Of a stretch of DNA of 64,000 nucleotides, positions 28,289 to 38,790 are shown piece by piece. The DNA is from Arcobacter sp. (GTDB lineage Bacteria > Campylobacterota > Campylobacteria > Campylobacterales > Arcobacteraceae). Numbering within the stretch: position 1 is the first letter of the stretch; the number at the start of each line of letters is the position of its first letter. The notes under the pieces were generated by a model. The model saw only the letters and a program-made list of their open reading frames with translations. It had not been told where the DNA came from and made no database searches. The stretch covers positions 248,001 through 312,000 of the forward strand of contig PKUK01000009.1 of the NCBI GenBank assembly GCA_002869535.1, written 5' to 3'. The position numbers were made by a program, and so were the translations under genes.

Positions 28289-30655
28289 TTATTTCTCTTT
28301 TTTAGCAGTCGTTTTCTTAGTCGTGGTTTTTTTTGCAGGTGCTTTCTTTGCTGGTGTTTTTTTAGCTGGTGCTTTTTTTGCAGGAGCTCTTTTTGTAGTT
28401 TTTGAATCATTTTCTATGATACTTAAACAATCTTCCAACTCTAAAGAAGTAGCATCTTTACCTTTTGGAATTTTATAGTTTTTTCTACCTTGTTTAATAT
28501 ATGGACCATATCGTCCTTCAAGAACAATAATTTTCTCTTTTTCAAAGTTCTTTATAGTTGCCTTTGCTTTCTCTTCATCAAGGTGTTTGATAAGCTCTAA
28601 AGCTCGTGGTAGTTCTATAGTATAAGGATCATCTTCTTTTAGTGAATAATATTTAGTTTTTACTTGTAAATATGGACCAAATCTTCCTATATTTGCTTTT
28701 ATATCTTCACCTTCTGTTGTTTGTCCAACAACTCTAGGAAGAGTAAATAAATACAAAGCCTCATCCATAGTAATAGTATCCATATTTAAATGCTCTGGAA
28801 TAGCTGCAAAAAGAGGTTTTTCTTCATCATCTTTTGTTCCAATTTGAACAAAAGGTCCAAACCTACCAACTCTTGCACTTACAGGCTTTCCTAATTTTGG
28901 ATGCATCCCTATTTCTCTTATTTGTAAATAATCTTCTTTATTTACACTCTCTTCTTTTTCGTCTATTGTTTTTTTAAAATCACCATAAAAGTCTTGCATA
29001 ACTTGCTGCCAAGCAATCTTTCCATCAGCAATATCATCAAACTCTTCTTCAACTTTTGCTGTAAATCCTAAGTCCAAGATATGAGGAAAATGGTCAGTTA
29101 AAAACGAGTTTACTATTTCACCTGTTGGAGTAGGTATTAACTTTTTGTCCTCAGATTTTGTAATATATTCCCTTGCTTGAATAGTTGAGATTGTGGGAGC
29201 ATAAGTAGATGGTCTTCCAATTCCTTCACTCTCTAACTTTTTAACTAACGAAGCTTCAGTATAACGTGCTGGTGGTTTTGTAAAGTTTTGTTCTAAATCA
29301 AGATTTTCTAAATCTAATTTTGTACCAACTTTTATAGTAGGAAGTATCTTTTCACTGCTATCAAGTGCAGATTCAGGATTATCACTACCTTCTGTATAAA
29401 CTTTCATAAAACCAGGGAAAATAATTCTTTGACCCTTTACTTGAAACTCGTACTCTTTATCTTTTCCTGCACTTATTTTATATGTAGTGTTTGCTATTTT
29501 TGCTGTTTGCATTTGAGTAGCAAGTGTTCTTTTCCAAATAAGACTGTAAAGTCTATACTGTGCATTATCAACATAAGCTTTTATCATGCTAGGTTTCAAA
29601 CTTAAATCAACAGGTCTAATAGCTTCGTGAGCCTCTTGTGCCCCTTTTGCTTTTGATTTGTACACTCTTGGACTTTTTAAGCTGTATTCAGTTCCATACT
29701 CTTTTTCAATCACTTCTTTAGCAGCACTTGTTGCAACTGCTGAAAGATTTAAGGAGTCAGTTCTCATATATGTAATCAAACCACCTGTATGATTTGGGAT
29801 ATTTTGAATATTTCCCTCATAAAGTTGTTGTGCTATTACCATAGTCTGTTTTACAGAATATCCAAGTTTTCTACTTGCTTCTTGTTGAAGTGTTGAAGTT
29901 GTAAAAGGAGCTGCTGGGTTTCTTTTACTTTCACTCTCTTCAATATCAAAAAGGTCAAAATCACCTTGATTGATAGAAGCCTCGATTACTTTAGCTTCTT
30001 GCTCATTTTTGATTTTTTTTACTTTTCCATTGATTTTTGCAAGTTCTGTTTTTAATTCAGGATTTATAAAGTCTGCTTTTACTTTCCAAAACTCTTCTGG
30101 AACAAAAGCTCTAATCTCATTTTCTCTATCAACTATGATTCTAACAGCAACACTTTGAACTCTTCCAGCACTAAGTCCATATCTTACTTTTTTCCATAAT
30201 AGTGGAGAAAGCTCATATCCAACTGCTCTATCAAGGATTCTTCTTGCTTGTTGTGCATCAACTAGATGTTGATTTACTTCTCTTGGATTTTCTAAGGCTT
30301 TTAAAATTGCGCCCTTTGTAATCTCATGAAATACTATTCTTTTTAGTGGGTTTTTTTCAACTTTAAGTGCTGGGATAAGATGCCATGCAATAGCTTCTCC
30401 CTCCCTATCCTCATCGGCCGCGAGGTAGATAGTTGTATCTTTTGTTATCTCTTTTTTCAAATCAGCAATTACTTTTCTTTTATCTGTGGAAATAAGATAT
30501 TGAGGTTTAAAATTATCCGCTGGATCAAAGCCTAATTTTGACTTTGGTAAATCTCTTACATGGCCCATTGATGCCATAACCTTATAATCCGGTCCAAGGA
30601 ATTTTGAAATTGTTTTTGCTTTTGCTGGTGACTCTACGATAACTAAATTTTTCAC
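28289..30655 (-). CDS. topA: DNA topoisomerase I
   Basis: A 788-residue type IA topoisomerase relaxing negative supercoils. The Toprim domain begins IVESPAKAKTI and contains AADEDREGEAIAWHL. The active-site tyrosine is in ITYMRTDSLNLS (about residue 295). The C-terminal region has repeated GRFGP/GRYGP-type TopA_C repeats in place of Cys4 zinc fingers, since the expected cysteine tetrads are missing. The last about 35 residues are an Ala/Pro/Lys-rich, histone-H1-like tail made of APAKK/TPAKK pentads, probably a nonspecific DNA-binding extension. Confidence 0.96.
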   Translation of the reverse strand: MKNLVIVESPAKAKTISKFLGPDYKVMASMGHVRDLPKSKLGFDPADNFKPQYLISTDKRKVIADLKKEITKDTTIYLAADEDREGEAIAWHLIPALKVEKNPLKRIVFHEITKGAILKALENPREVNQHLVDAQQARRILDRAVGYELSPLLWKKVRYGLSAGRVQSVAVRIIVDRENEIRAFVPEEFWKVKADFINPELKTELAKINGKVKKIKNEQEAKVIEASINQGDFDLFDIEESESKRNPAAPFTTSTLQQEASRKLGYSVKQTMVIAQQLYEGNIQNIPNHTGGLITYMRTDSLNLSAVATSAAKEVIEKEYGTEYSLKSPRVYKSKAKGAQEAHEAIRPVDLSLKPSMIKAYVDNAQYRLYSLIWKRTLATQMQTAKIANTTYKISAGKDKEYEFQVKGQRIIFPGFMKVYTEGSDNPESALDSSEKILPTIKVGTKLDLENLDLEQNFTKPPARYTEASLVKKLESEGIGRPSTYAPTISTIQAREYITKSEDKKLIPTPTGEIVNSFLTDHFPHILDLGFTAKVEEEFDDIADGKIAWQQVMQDFYGDFKKTIDEKEESVNKEDYLQIREIGMHPKLGKPVSARVGRFGPFVQIGTKDDEEKPLFAAIPEHLNMDTITMDEALYLFTLPRVVGQTTEGEDIKANIGRFGPYLQVKTKYYSLKEDDPYTIELPRALELIKHLDEEKAKATIKNFEKEKIIVLEGRYGPYIKQGRKNYKIPKGKDATSLELEDCLSIIENDSKTTKRAPAKKAPAKKTPAKKAPAKKTTTKKTTAKKEK

Positions 30656-30744
30656 TATAAAAATAACCCCACTAATTTTTTTCGAACACGAATTCTAACA
30701 TAATTAGATTAAAAGCACTTAAGCTTTAAAATTAACATTTTTAG

Positions 30745-31527
30745 CTAAAAAATTATAACTTCCGTTTGTAAATCGATATTAAACTCTGATTTTACCTTCT
30801 GCTTTGCAAGATTTATTAAAAATATTGCATCTTCAAAAGTTCCACCACCATCATTTACTAAAAAATTTGCATGTACTTTTGAAAAGGACATGCCATTTTT
30901 ATTAAACCCTTTTAATCCAACTTGCTCTATCAATCTTCCTGCACTATCTCCAAGTGGATTTTTAAAACAGCTTCCTGCACTAGGAGTTTGTGGTTGATTG
31001 TTTCGCATTTTAGAAAATAGTTCATTCATCTCTTTACTATATCCACTAGATATATTAAATACAAGTTCATAAACTATAGTATCTATATTTGTATATCGGT
31101 ATCCGTATTGTACATCTTCTTTTTTAATATAGCCATCTTTTGTTTTGATTGAGTCTATATAATTAAATATCTCCCACTCTTTTAAGCCTGCATTCATCTT
31201 AATCAAACCACCAAGATTTCCAGTAAGTTTACCAAGAAATTCAAAATTTGCTAGATTATTTCTTTTTGCATAAGATAAAAGCTTTCCAGATTTTGTAGCA
31301 CACCCTACATGTAGTTTATCTTCTTTTTGTTCTATATAATCAAAAGCTTTGCCAAGTTTTGCAAACTTTGGAGGAGTAGCTGATACAAGTATATTATTAG
31401 CTTGTCCTATTATTTGGTACTCACTATAATCACCTATCTCATTTATAACTAAAACATCAACAAGAGGACCAATCTTAATGGAACTATATTTTTTAAAATC
31501 TATTTGCTCAAAATAGTTTTCCATCAA
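30745..31527 (-). CDS. murB: UDP-N-acetylenolpyruvoylglucosamine reductase
   Basis: A 260-residue FAD enzyme of peptidoglycan precursor synthesis. It shows the N-terminal YSSIKIGP FAD-domain segment, LGKLTGNLGGLIKMNAG, and the C-terminal domain with TPSAGSCFKNPLG (catalytic Ser) and GLKGFNKNGMSFSKVHANF. It is the short form found in Campylobacterota. It abuts mqnD with no gap. The 89 bases towards topA hold no recognised element. Confidence 0.93.
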   Translation of the reverse strand: MMENYFEQIDFKKYSSIKIGPLVDVLVINEIGDYSEYQIIGQANNILVSATPPKFAKLGKAFDYIEQKEDKLHVGCATKSGKLLSYAKRNNLANFEFLGKLTGNLGGLIKMNAGLKEWEIFNYIDSIKTKDGYIKKEDVQYGYRYTNIDTIVYELVFNISSGYSKEMNELFSKMRNNQPQTPSAGSCFKNPLGDSAGRLIEQVGLKGFNKNGMSFSKVHANFLVNDGGGTFEDAIFLINLAKQKVKSEFNIDLQTEVIIF

Positions 31528-32391
31528 TTATTTTGCTCTTAGTTCTTCATATTCACTAGGTATTAAAAATTCTCGTGACTTAATAAGGTTTTCGTAAAAA
31601 CCATGTTTAAACCCTAGTTCATAAAGTTTATCTAAAGCCTCATATTGAAGTTCACTTAACTCAATAGAATCATCATTTGCATAAAGGTCTAAATACTTAT
31701 CAAGGGTTGGTGCATCAACTCTTATAAGTCCTCTTTCTATTAACATATCAGAAAGTATATGTTTATTTTTATTTGCTACTTTTACTGCTTTTATTAAAGT
31801 ATTTTCATAATCAATTGCATGAGTTAAAGGAATTGATCTTCTTAAACACATACCACCAAGAGGAAGAGGCAACTCTTTACCAGCTAACTCTTGCCAGATA
31901 TCCCAAAGCTCACGTTCAACTTCCAAACTATCATCAAAGGTAAGTATTGACTCATGTATTAAAACACCTGCATCAACAACACCATCCAATACAGCTTGTT
32001 CTATTTCTAAAAAGTTCATATATGTAACTCTTGCATCTGGATATGCAATTTTAAATAACAGAGCATTTGTCGTAAACTCGCCACTAAGTGCTACTTTAAA
32101 GTTTTTCTTTAATCTTACATCTTTTTTCTTTACTAACTTTGGTCCATAGCCATTTCCAAACGAAACTGCTGTTTTCAAAAGAGCATAATCATCTTTTACA
32201 AAAGGATACAGCGCAAATGAGATTGCACAGATGTCATACACACCATTTATTGTAGCTTGGTTTAAACTCTCAATATCATCAGCAATATTTTCAAAAACTG
32301 CATCTTTTGGAGTAACCCAACCAAATTTTATAGCATAATACATAAAAATATCATCAGCATCCGGAGAGTGTGCAACACTAATTTTTCTCAA
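31528..32391 (-). CDS. mqnD: 1,4-dihydroxy-6-naphthoate synthase
   Basis: A 287-residue periplasmic-binding-fold enzyme of the futalosine menaquinone pathway, forming 1,4-dihydroxy-6-naphthoate from cyclic dehypoxanthinyl futalosine. It begins with the signature VAHSPDADDIFMYYAI, then FGNGYGPKLV, LSGEFTTNALLF, GVLIHESIL and LPLPLGGMCLRRSI. Campylobacterota use this pathway for the menaquinone that accepts electrons from complex I, which is encoded nearby. Confidence 0.92.
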   Translation of the reverse strand: MRKISVAHSPDADDIFMYYAIKFGWVTPKDAVFENIADDIESLNQATINGVYDICAISFALYPFVKDDYALLKTAVSFGNGYGPKLVKKKDVRLKKNFKVALSGEFTTNALLFKIAYPDARVTYMNFLEIEQAVLDGVVDAGVLIHESILTFDDSLEVERELWDIWQELAGKELPLPLGGMCLRRSIPLTHAIDYENTLIKAVKVANKNKHILSDMLIERGLIRVDAPTLDKYLDLYANDDSIELSELQYEALDKLYELGFKHGFYENLIKSREFLIPSEYEELRAK

Positions 32392-32534
32392 ATTCTATCC
32401 TTCTTTTTTAATCAAAAGATTGTAGCAAGTTATGGTTTTATCTTTGGTTATGCAAATATTTTTATTTTTCCATATTGTTAACATAATGTTAAGTTAAAAT
32501 AGTATAATTAGTTATGTTAATTAAGGAGAATGTT

Positions 32535-32924
32535 ATGAAAGCATATAAATTAGTCATTATGACTTTGGTTTCTGGTTCACTTGTTGCAGCACTAGGTGCT
32601 ACAGATTTTACAAAAAAAGGTCCTATGAGTTTTGAAGCTTATGATAGTGACAAAAATGGTTCTATTTCGCAAACTGAATTTTATGATTTAAGAGAAAAAA
32701 GAATGAATGCAAAAGCAGAACAAGGTATGAGAATGAAAAATGCAGGGAATGCTCCAACTTTTGAACAGTTTGATACTAACTCAGATAAACAACTAAGTAA
32801 AATGGAACTGCTAGAAGGGCAAATGAAAAATATGAGTGAGAAAAAAAGCCAAAAAGGTATGAATAAAGGTCAAGGCATGGGTCAAGGCCAAGGTATGGGA
32901 AAAGGAATGAAAAATTCTAACTAA
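32535..32924 (+). CDS. Exported EF-hand calcium-binding protein
   Basis: A 129-residue protein with a signal peptide (about residues 1-22, LVIMTLVSGSLVAALGA). It has two EF-hand loops: DSDKNGSISQTE and DTNSDKQLSKME, each with acidic residues at positions 1, 3, 5 and Glu at 12. The C-terminus is a low-complexity Gly/Gln/Met/Lys tail (GQGMGQGQGMGKGM). The start at 32535 is chosen over the in-frame ATG at 32514 because AAGGAG (32523-32528) fits it and it begins the signal peptide. Probably a periplasmic Ca2+ or metal-binding protein. A strong terminator follows. Confidence 0.8.
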   Translation: MKAYKLVIMTLVSGSLVAALGATDFTKKGPMSFEAYDSDKNGSISQTEFYDLREKRMNAKAEQGMRMKNAGNAPTFEQFDTNSDKQLSKMELLEGQMKNMSEKKSQKGMNKGQGMGQGQGMGKGMKNSN

Positions 32925-32930
32925 ATTTTT

Positions 32931-32960
32931 GCAAGGTCAGTTTATGACCTTGCAATTTTT
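32931..32960 (+). terminator. Rho-independent terminator of the EF-hand gene
   Basis: Perfect 9-bp arms GCAAGGTCA and TGACCTTGC with a 5-base loop, followed by AATTTTT. It starts 6 bases past the stop and ends next to the convergent nuoN stop, so it also separates the two transcripts. Confidence 0.85.
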
Positions 32961-34442
32961 CTAATAACCAGAAATCTGAATATAATAAGAAATCACTTCT
33001 AAAATATTTTCAATAAAGAATATTGAAACTATAGTAAATATTGCACAAGCTCCAACTACTACTTTACTCGTAGTTGTTGCATTTTCCATATATTTTATAC
33101 CATCAACAACTGGTTCTTTTAAGAACATATATACAATTGGTCTTAGGTAATAGTAAGCTGCAATTGCAGAGTTTAAAGCCATGATTACTGCTAATACTAC
33201 ATATCCAGCATTTACAGCAGCACCTAATAGATACATTTTACCCCAAAACAGTGCAAAGGGAGGAATACCTGCAAGGGAGAGTAAAAATAGTCCCATAATA
33301 ACTGCTGTCATTGGAGATATTTTTATAAGTCCCGCATATTTTTCCATATCATGGTCTGATTTAAATGTTTTATAATCTTTATTTCTATTTAGCCATAACA
33401 TTGCAAATCCACCAAGATTTGTAACTAAAAACAAAATCCAATATAAAAACATAGCAGTTGTGGCTTGTGTTGTTCCTATTAAAATAGCAGATAAGGCAAA
33501 CCCAGCATTTGAAATAGATGAGTAAGCAAGCATTCTATTTATATCTTTTTGTAATAGGGCTATGATATTTGGTATAGTCATAGTCAAAATTACCACACCA
33601 TATAAAATCGCTTCTACAAATAGATTTCCTGAAGAAACAAATATTTCAAAAAATCTAAGAGCTACTACAAAACCTGCCATTTTTGGAACAATAGACATAA
33701 ACCCTGCAAGTGAAGCAGTTGAGCCTTCATATACATCAGCAACCCAAACATGAAATGGTACAAGTGAAAGTTTAAATCCTAAAGCTGAAAGTATAAATAC
33801 AACACCTAATAAAACAAATGGATAGTTTTCAAAATCAGATGCCACTAATACTTCAGATATTTTACCAAGTTCTACAGTTCCTGTTAGAGCATAAAAGATA
33901 AGTGAACCAAAAGCAAATAGTCCAGCTGCTAAGGCACCCATTGTAAAGTATTTGATTGCTGCTTCAATTGCGTTTATTCTATTATGCATAGCAATCATTG
34001 TATAAAGTGCCATTGATGCAGTTTCTAATCCAACAAATATCAAAATAAGTGAATCATAACTTACCATAAACTGAAAACCTGCAATCATAAACAAATATAA
34101 TGCATAATACTCAGGATATCGTTGTTCATTAAATCTTTGTTTTGTAAATGACAATAAAATAAACAAAATTGAAGCAATGATAATAATTGATTGTGAAAGT
34201 ATTGAAATACCATCAACCAACATCAAATCAAACATACCTCTTACATCGCCGTTGTATCCTACTAGCGTTCCTAAATCTACAATCAAAAATAGAACTGCCA
34301 AAATAATATATAGAGATTTATCAAGTTTTTTATTTGCTAAATCAACACATAAAATAACCAAGGCTCCAACAATAGCAACTAACATAGGAACTATAGTTCC
34401 AAAGTTTAAACTTGCAAAATCAATTGAAATAGCTGGTATCAT
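32961..34442 (-). CDS. nuoN: NADH-quinone oxidoreductase-type complex I subunit N
   Basis: A 493-residue proton-pumping antiporter-like membrane subunit with about 14 hydrophobic helices. Conserved features include the Lys/Glu-bearing LIFVGLETASMALYTMIA and FHVWVADVYEGSTASLAGFM. It is the last gene of the nuoA-N operon and its start overlaps the nuoM stop. Confidence 0.95.
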   Translation of the reverse strand: MIPAISIDFASLNFGTIVPMLVAIVGALVILCVDLANKKLDKSLYIILAVLFLIVDLGTLVGYNGDVRGMFDLMLVDGISILSQSIIIIASILFILLSFTKQRFNEQRYPEYYALYLFMIAGFQFMVSYDSLILIFVGLETASMALYTMIAMHNRINAIEAAIKYFTMGALAAGLFAFGSLIFYALTGTVELGKISEVLVASDFENYPFVLLGVVFILSALGFKLSLVPFHVWVADVYEGSTASLAGFMSIVPKMAGFVVALRFFEIFVSSGNLFVEAILYGVVILTMTIPNIIALLQKDINRMLAYSSISNAGFALSAILIGTTQATTAMFLYWILFLVTNLGGFAMLWLNRNKDYKTFKSDHDMEKYAGLIKISPMTAVIMGLFLLSLAGIPPFALFWGKMYLLGAAVNAGYVVLAVIMALNSAIAAYYYLRPIVYMFLKEPVVDGIKYMENATTTSKVVVGACAIFTIVSIFFIENILEVISYYIQISGY

Positions 34443-35968
34443 TATTTTGCCTCCCCAATTGTATTTGACGATAAGATTTGTGCTGTAGAAGCTGGCTGTT
34501 GAGCTTTTATCTTCATAACTTCCACTAAATGTTTTACCGAAGTATTAACAGGCTCTAATATTGGTTTTGGATAAATCCCTAAAATAATAACTAATGCAAC
34601 CAAAGGAATTAAAGCAACAAGTTCTCTTCCTTTTGCATCTTCAAGATTCTCATTTTTTGGATTTGTTATTGGTCCAAAGAAAGTCTTTTTATATAAAACT
34701 AACATATAAACTGCACCTAAAATAATAGTAAGTCCTGCTATTAAAGTCATCACTGGTGATACTTTAAAGAATCCTAATAGAGATAAAAACTCTCCTACAA
34801 AACCAATAGTTAAAGGCAATCCAACTGAAGCCATAAGCATGATTGCAAATATAGTTGCATATTTTGGCATCACTCTTGCCAATCCACCAAATTCACTCAT
34901 CATTTTCGTATGCCTTCTATCATAAATCACACCCACAAGCATGAACAGTGCACCTGAAACAATACCATGGGAAATCATTAAGAAAATTGACCCACCAATA
35001 CCTTCAACATTTAGTGCAAATGTTCCTAAAATAATTACACCCATATGAGAAACAGAAGAGTAAGCAATTACTTGTTTTATATCCTCTTGTCCATAAGCTA
35101 CCATTGCAGTGTATACTATAGCTATAAGAGCTAATATTGCCATTGGTATCATAAAATAGACTGTTCCATCAGGAAAAAGAGGAAGAGAGAATCTAATAAA
35201 TCCATAAGTTCCCATTTTTAGTAACACTGCAGCTAGTATTACAGAACCAATTGTTGGTGCTTGACCGTGGGCATAAGGAAGCCAAGTATGAAATGGTACC
35301 ATTGGAACTTTGATAGCAAATCCTAAGAAAAATGCTACAAATAGCCAAAGTTGCATGTCAAATGGAAGTAAAAGCATATTCCAATCTAAGATATTAAAAC
35401 TCCATGTTCCTGTTGTCACATAATAAACATACCCTAAATAAAGCATACCAATAAGCATTACAAGTGAACCTGTAAAGGTATAAATAAAGAATTTAATTGA
35501 AGCATAAATTCTTAAGTTTCCACCCCATGCACCTATGATATACAGCATAGGTATAAGTGAAAGTTCCCAAAATAGATAAAAGACAATGGCATCTAAAGCT
35601 AAAAATACTCCCACCATAGTCATCTCTAAAAACAACACAGTGATTAGCATATTTTTTAAAGACCTAGTCTCTGTTAATCCAATAATTGAAATCATTGTCA
35701 TAAATGTAGTCATAAGAACTAAAAATAGTGAAATACCATCTATTCCTACAACATAATTAATCCCATAAGAGCTAATTAATGGAATTGATTCCATGAACTG
35801 CATATCTGGTGTTGAACTATCAAAGCCATACCATAAGATAAGTGAAATCAAAAACTCAAGTGCTGTGACAATAATTGCATAAGTTCTAATAGAATCACTC
35901 TTTACTAAAAACCCTATAAATGCAGCAAATGCCGGAAAAAATATTAAAATTGATAAAATATGTTCCAT
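34442..35968 (-). CDS. nuoM: Complex I subunit M
   Basis: A 508-residue antiporter-like subunit. It contains YLFWELSLIPMLYIIGAWGG, the HTWLPYAHGQAPTIGSVILA quinone/proton segment and IAYSSVSHMGVIILG. About 14 membrane helices are expected. It lies between the interrupted nuoL and nuoN. The C-terminal tail (QQPASTAQILSSNTIGEAK) is hydrophilic. Confidence 0.95.
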   Translation of the reverse strand: MEHILSILIFFPAFAAFIGFLVKSDSIRTYAIIVTALEFLISLILWYGFDSSTPDMQFMESIPLISSYGINYVVGIDGISLFLVLMTTFMTMISIIGLTETRSLKNMLITVLFLEMTMVGVFLALDAIVFYLFWELSLIPMLYIIGAWGGNLRIYASIKFFIYTFTGSLVMLIGMLYLGYVYYVTTGTWSFNILDWNMLLLPFDMQLWLFVAFFLGFAIKVPMVPFHTWLPYAHGQAPTIGSVILAAVLLKMGTYGFIRFSLPLFPDGTVYFMIPMAILALIAIVYTAMVAYGQEDIKQVIAYSSVSHMGVIILGTFALNVEGIGGSIFLMISHGIVSGALFMLVGVIYDRRHTKMMSEFGGLARVMPKYATIFAIMLMASVGLPLTIGFVGEFLSLLGFFKVSPVMTLIAGLTIILGAVYMLVLYKKTFFGPITNPKNENLEDAKGRELVALIPLVALVIILGIYPKPILEPVNTSVKHLVEVMKIKAQQPASTAQILSSNTIGEAK

Positions 35969-35981
35969 ACCTTCTAACCCT

Positions 35982-37913
35982 TTACTTTAAAAACCCAAGC
36001 GCTACACTTAGAACTAATAGTATTACAAGACCGTAAACCATCACTTTTAATAGTGACGATAAGTTACCTGATTGAATAGGTCTTGCCTCTTTACCTGATG
36101 CATAAACAATTTTTCCAATACCATCAACAATAGAGTCAATTACTTTAAGATCAATCTCTTTCCATGCAAACTTACTCATTGCTAAATAAGGTCTGTTTAT
36201 TACATACTCTAAAAAGTGTGGCATAAAATATTGGTTTGCCAATAGTTTATAACAAGCTCTATTTTTCAGCTTTTCACTAAAGTATGTACCACTTTTTTTA
36301 TGTTTGAATACTGCAAATAAAATACCTGCTATTGCAATGGCACTTGTTACTGCTATTAAAATATTTAGTGTTGAGTGGTCAACATGAATTTCAAGTTTTG
36401 GTAAAACTTTTGTAATCATTCCCACAAAAGCATCTTGGAACCATCCTGCGATAATTGCTAAAATAGCAAGTGGTGTCATAGCTGCAATTACAAATGGATA
36501 AGTTTCATGTGGGTGATAACCAAACTTTTTAAAGTTCTCTTCTCCATGAAATACATACATAATAAGTCTAAATTAATAAAATGCTGTAAGCCCAGCTGTT
36601 ATCCATAAAATTGCCCATAAAATATAAGCATGATGTCCAAATGCTACCTCTAAGATTAAATCTTTTGAGAAGAAACCTGCAAGTGGGAAGATACCAGCTA
36701 ATGCAGTTGAAGCAATTGTCATAATAATAGATGTTGCTTTCATATGCTTATGAAGTCCACCCATATTTTTGATATTTATCTCATCATTTGTAGCATGCAT
36801 AACATTTCCAGCCCCTAAGAAGAGAACTGATTTAAAAAATGCATGAGTTGCTAGATGAAATAGTGCTACCCAATAAGCTCCAAGTCCAGCAGCTACAAAC
36901 ATATATCCAAGCTGACTTAGTGTTGAGAAGGCGATGATTTTTTTAATATTAGTTGCCACTAGTGCTTGAGAAGCTGCAAATATTGCAACAAAAGCACCAA
37001 GACAAGCTATAAAATATCCAACTTCAGGAACAACAGTAAAAATCTCATTTGCTCTTACAACCAAATAAACCCCAGCTGTTACCATAGTAGCTGCGTGAAT
37101 AAGTGCAGATACTGGTGTTGGACCTTCCATTGCATTTGCAAGCCATTGATTAAAAGGAAATTGTGCTGATTTACCCATAGCTCCAATAAATAAAAATGCT
37201 GCTATTGCCACAACTAAACCATGAGAAAGTGTTCCAATTTCAGCAAATACCACATCATATTGTAGTGAGCCTAAGTTCCAATAAATCAAGAATAGTCCAA
37301 TCAACATACCAAGGTCTGCTACTCTATTCATGATAAAGGCTTCATTTGCAGCATACCCAGGAGAGATTGATGAGTATGGAGATAGTGTTGAATATGGTGA
37401 GTTATAGATATCACTTGTAAGTGCTTTATCCTCTTTGTGATACCAAAACCCAATTAGTCCCCAAGAACATAAACCAACTCCTTCCCAACCTATAAATAGC
37501 CCTGCAAAGTTATCACTCATAACAAGAATCATCATAGAAAAAACGAAAGCTGATAACCATGCAAAAAATCTATTAAATGATTTGTCGTGGTCCATATATC
37601 CAATAGAGTGAATATGTACCATAGTAGATACCATAGTTACAACACACATCATAGTAACACTAACTGCATCTGCTACAAATCCAAATGGAATACTAAGGTT
37701 TCCTATAACAATCCAGTCCATAAGTTTTACACTTATACTCTCTCCTGTTGAATATATATGAAAAAGTAAGACTAAAGAAGCAAGCAATGAAACAGCTAAC
37801 ATAAAACTTGTGAAAATACCAGTAAACAAAGTTTTTGGTTTCATTGAAAATAGTGCCGCAACAAGTGATCCTACAAGGGGTGCAAATAGTGCTATGTATA
37901 TAAACTTTTCCAT
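35982..37913 (-). pseudogene. nuoL: Complex I subunit L, split by an in-frame stop at codon 447
   Basis: Two adjacent open frames in the same phase together encode a NuoL of 643 residues, the expected length. The N-terminal part (37913-36576) has FIGWEGVGLCSWGLIGFW and MEGPTPVSALIHAATMVTAG. It ends GLTAFY, then TAA at 36573-36575, then FRLIMYVFHGEENFKK and the horizontal-helix C-terminal region to 35982. The expected residue is Ser (TCA to TAA), giving AFYSFRL. Without readthrough the lateral HL helix that clamps the antiporter subunits would be lost. Complex I would then be defective, so a sequencing error or a very recent lesion is likely. Confidence 0.9.
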
Positions 37914-38213
37914 CTACCCCTCCATACTTTGTAAAGTGTCTAAGTTGATTGAATTTTTTCTTTTATATAATAAAATAAGTAATCCCAATCCAATAGCAAC
38001 TTCACTTGCAGCAATTGCGATTATAAAAAATGCAAACATCTGACCTGTAAGGTCTTGATGAAAATGAGAAACAGCAGCAAGTCCTATGTTTACAGCATTT
38101 AGCATTATTTCTGTTGCAAAAAATAGCATTAAAAGATTTTTTCTTCTAATAACCCCAATCAATCCTATACAAAATAGAAGTGCTGAAAGTATTAAATATG
38201 CATTTAAACTCAT
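37914..38213 (-). CDS. nuoK: Complex I subunit K
   Basis: A 99-residue subunit with three membrane helices. It contains the two conserved glutamates of the proton path (FFATEIMLNAVNIGL and AIAASEVAIGLGLLIL). The start overlaps the nuoJ stop by 4 bases and the stop abuts nuoL. Confidence 0.95.
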   Translation of the reverse strand: MSLNAYLILSALLFCIGLIGVIRRKNLLMLFFATEIMLNAVNIGLAAVSHFHQDLTGQMFAFFIIAIAASEVAIGLGLLILLYKRKNSINLDTLQSMEG

Positions 38214-38785
38214 TTGCTATCCTTTTCATTTGATGATTCTAGTGCATCTATTTCATCTTCACTTAGTTCTGAATATGATACATCCATCTTTTTCCCTGCT
38301 AATATAATTCCACCTATCATTGCAACTAATAACATTACAGCTGCAACTTCAAATGGAACTAAAAATTTAGTAAATAAAACAACACCCACATCTTGAGTAT
38401 TTCCATACTCTGGATGAACTGCATATTCGGCAATAATATTATCAGATACAATTGGAGAGACAAAAACAATCACAATAATTACAGCTGCCATTCCACTTAG
38501 TAAAAAAACTAATCTAGGGTTTTGGATTCTCTCTTTTACTTCACTCATAGAATCAAAGAACATCATCCCAAAGGCATAAAGTGCCATAACTGCACCTGTA
38601 TAAACTACAATTTGAACAACACCTAAAAAGTCAGCATTTAACAAAAAGAAAAAAGCAGAGATAAATATCATACCAGCTGCAAGGGCACTAAGTGCATAAA
38701 GTGCGTTATTTGTAAATACAGTTATTGAGAACATCACTATTGTCAATATTGCAAATAGGTAAAAAGCTACTATTTCAAACATCAT
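38210..38785 (-). CDS. nuoJ: Complex I subunit J
   Basis: A 191-residue membrane subunit with about five helices. It has the conserved LGVVQIVVYTGAVMALYAFG segment (pi-bulge helix TM3) and an acidic hydrophilic C-terminal tail. It is placed as usual between nuoI and nuoK. Confidence 0.93.
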   Translation of the reverse strand: MMFEIVAFYLFAILTIVMFSITVFTNNALYALSALAAGMIFISAFFFLLNADFLGVVQIVVYTGAVMALYAFGMMFFDSMSEVKERIQNPRLVFLLSGMAAVIIVIVFVSPIVSDNIIAEYAVHPEYGNTQDVGVVLFTKFLVPFEVAAVMLLVAMIGGIILAGKKMDVSYSELSEDEIDALESSNEKDSK

Positions 38786-38790
38786 CTCTC

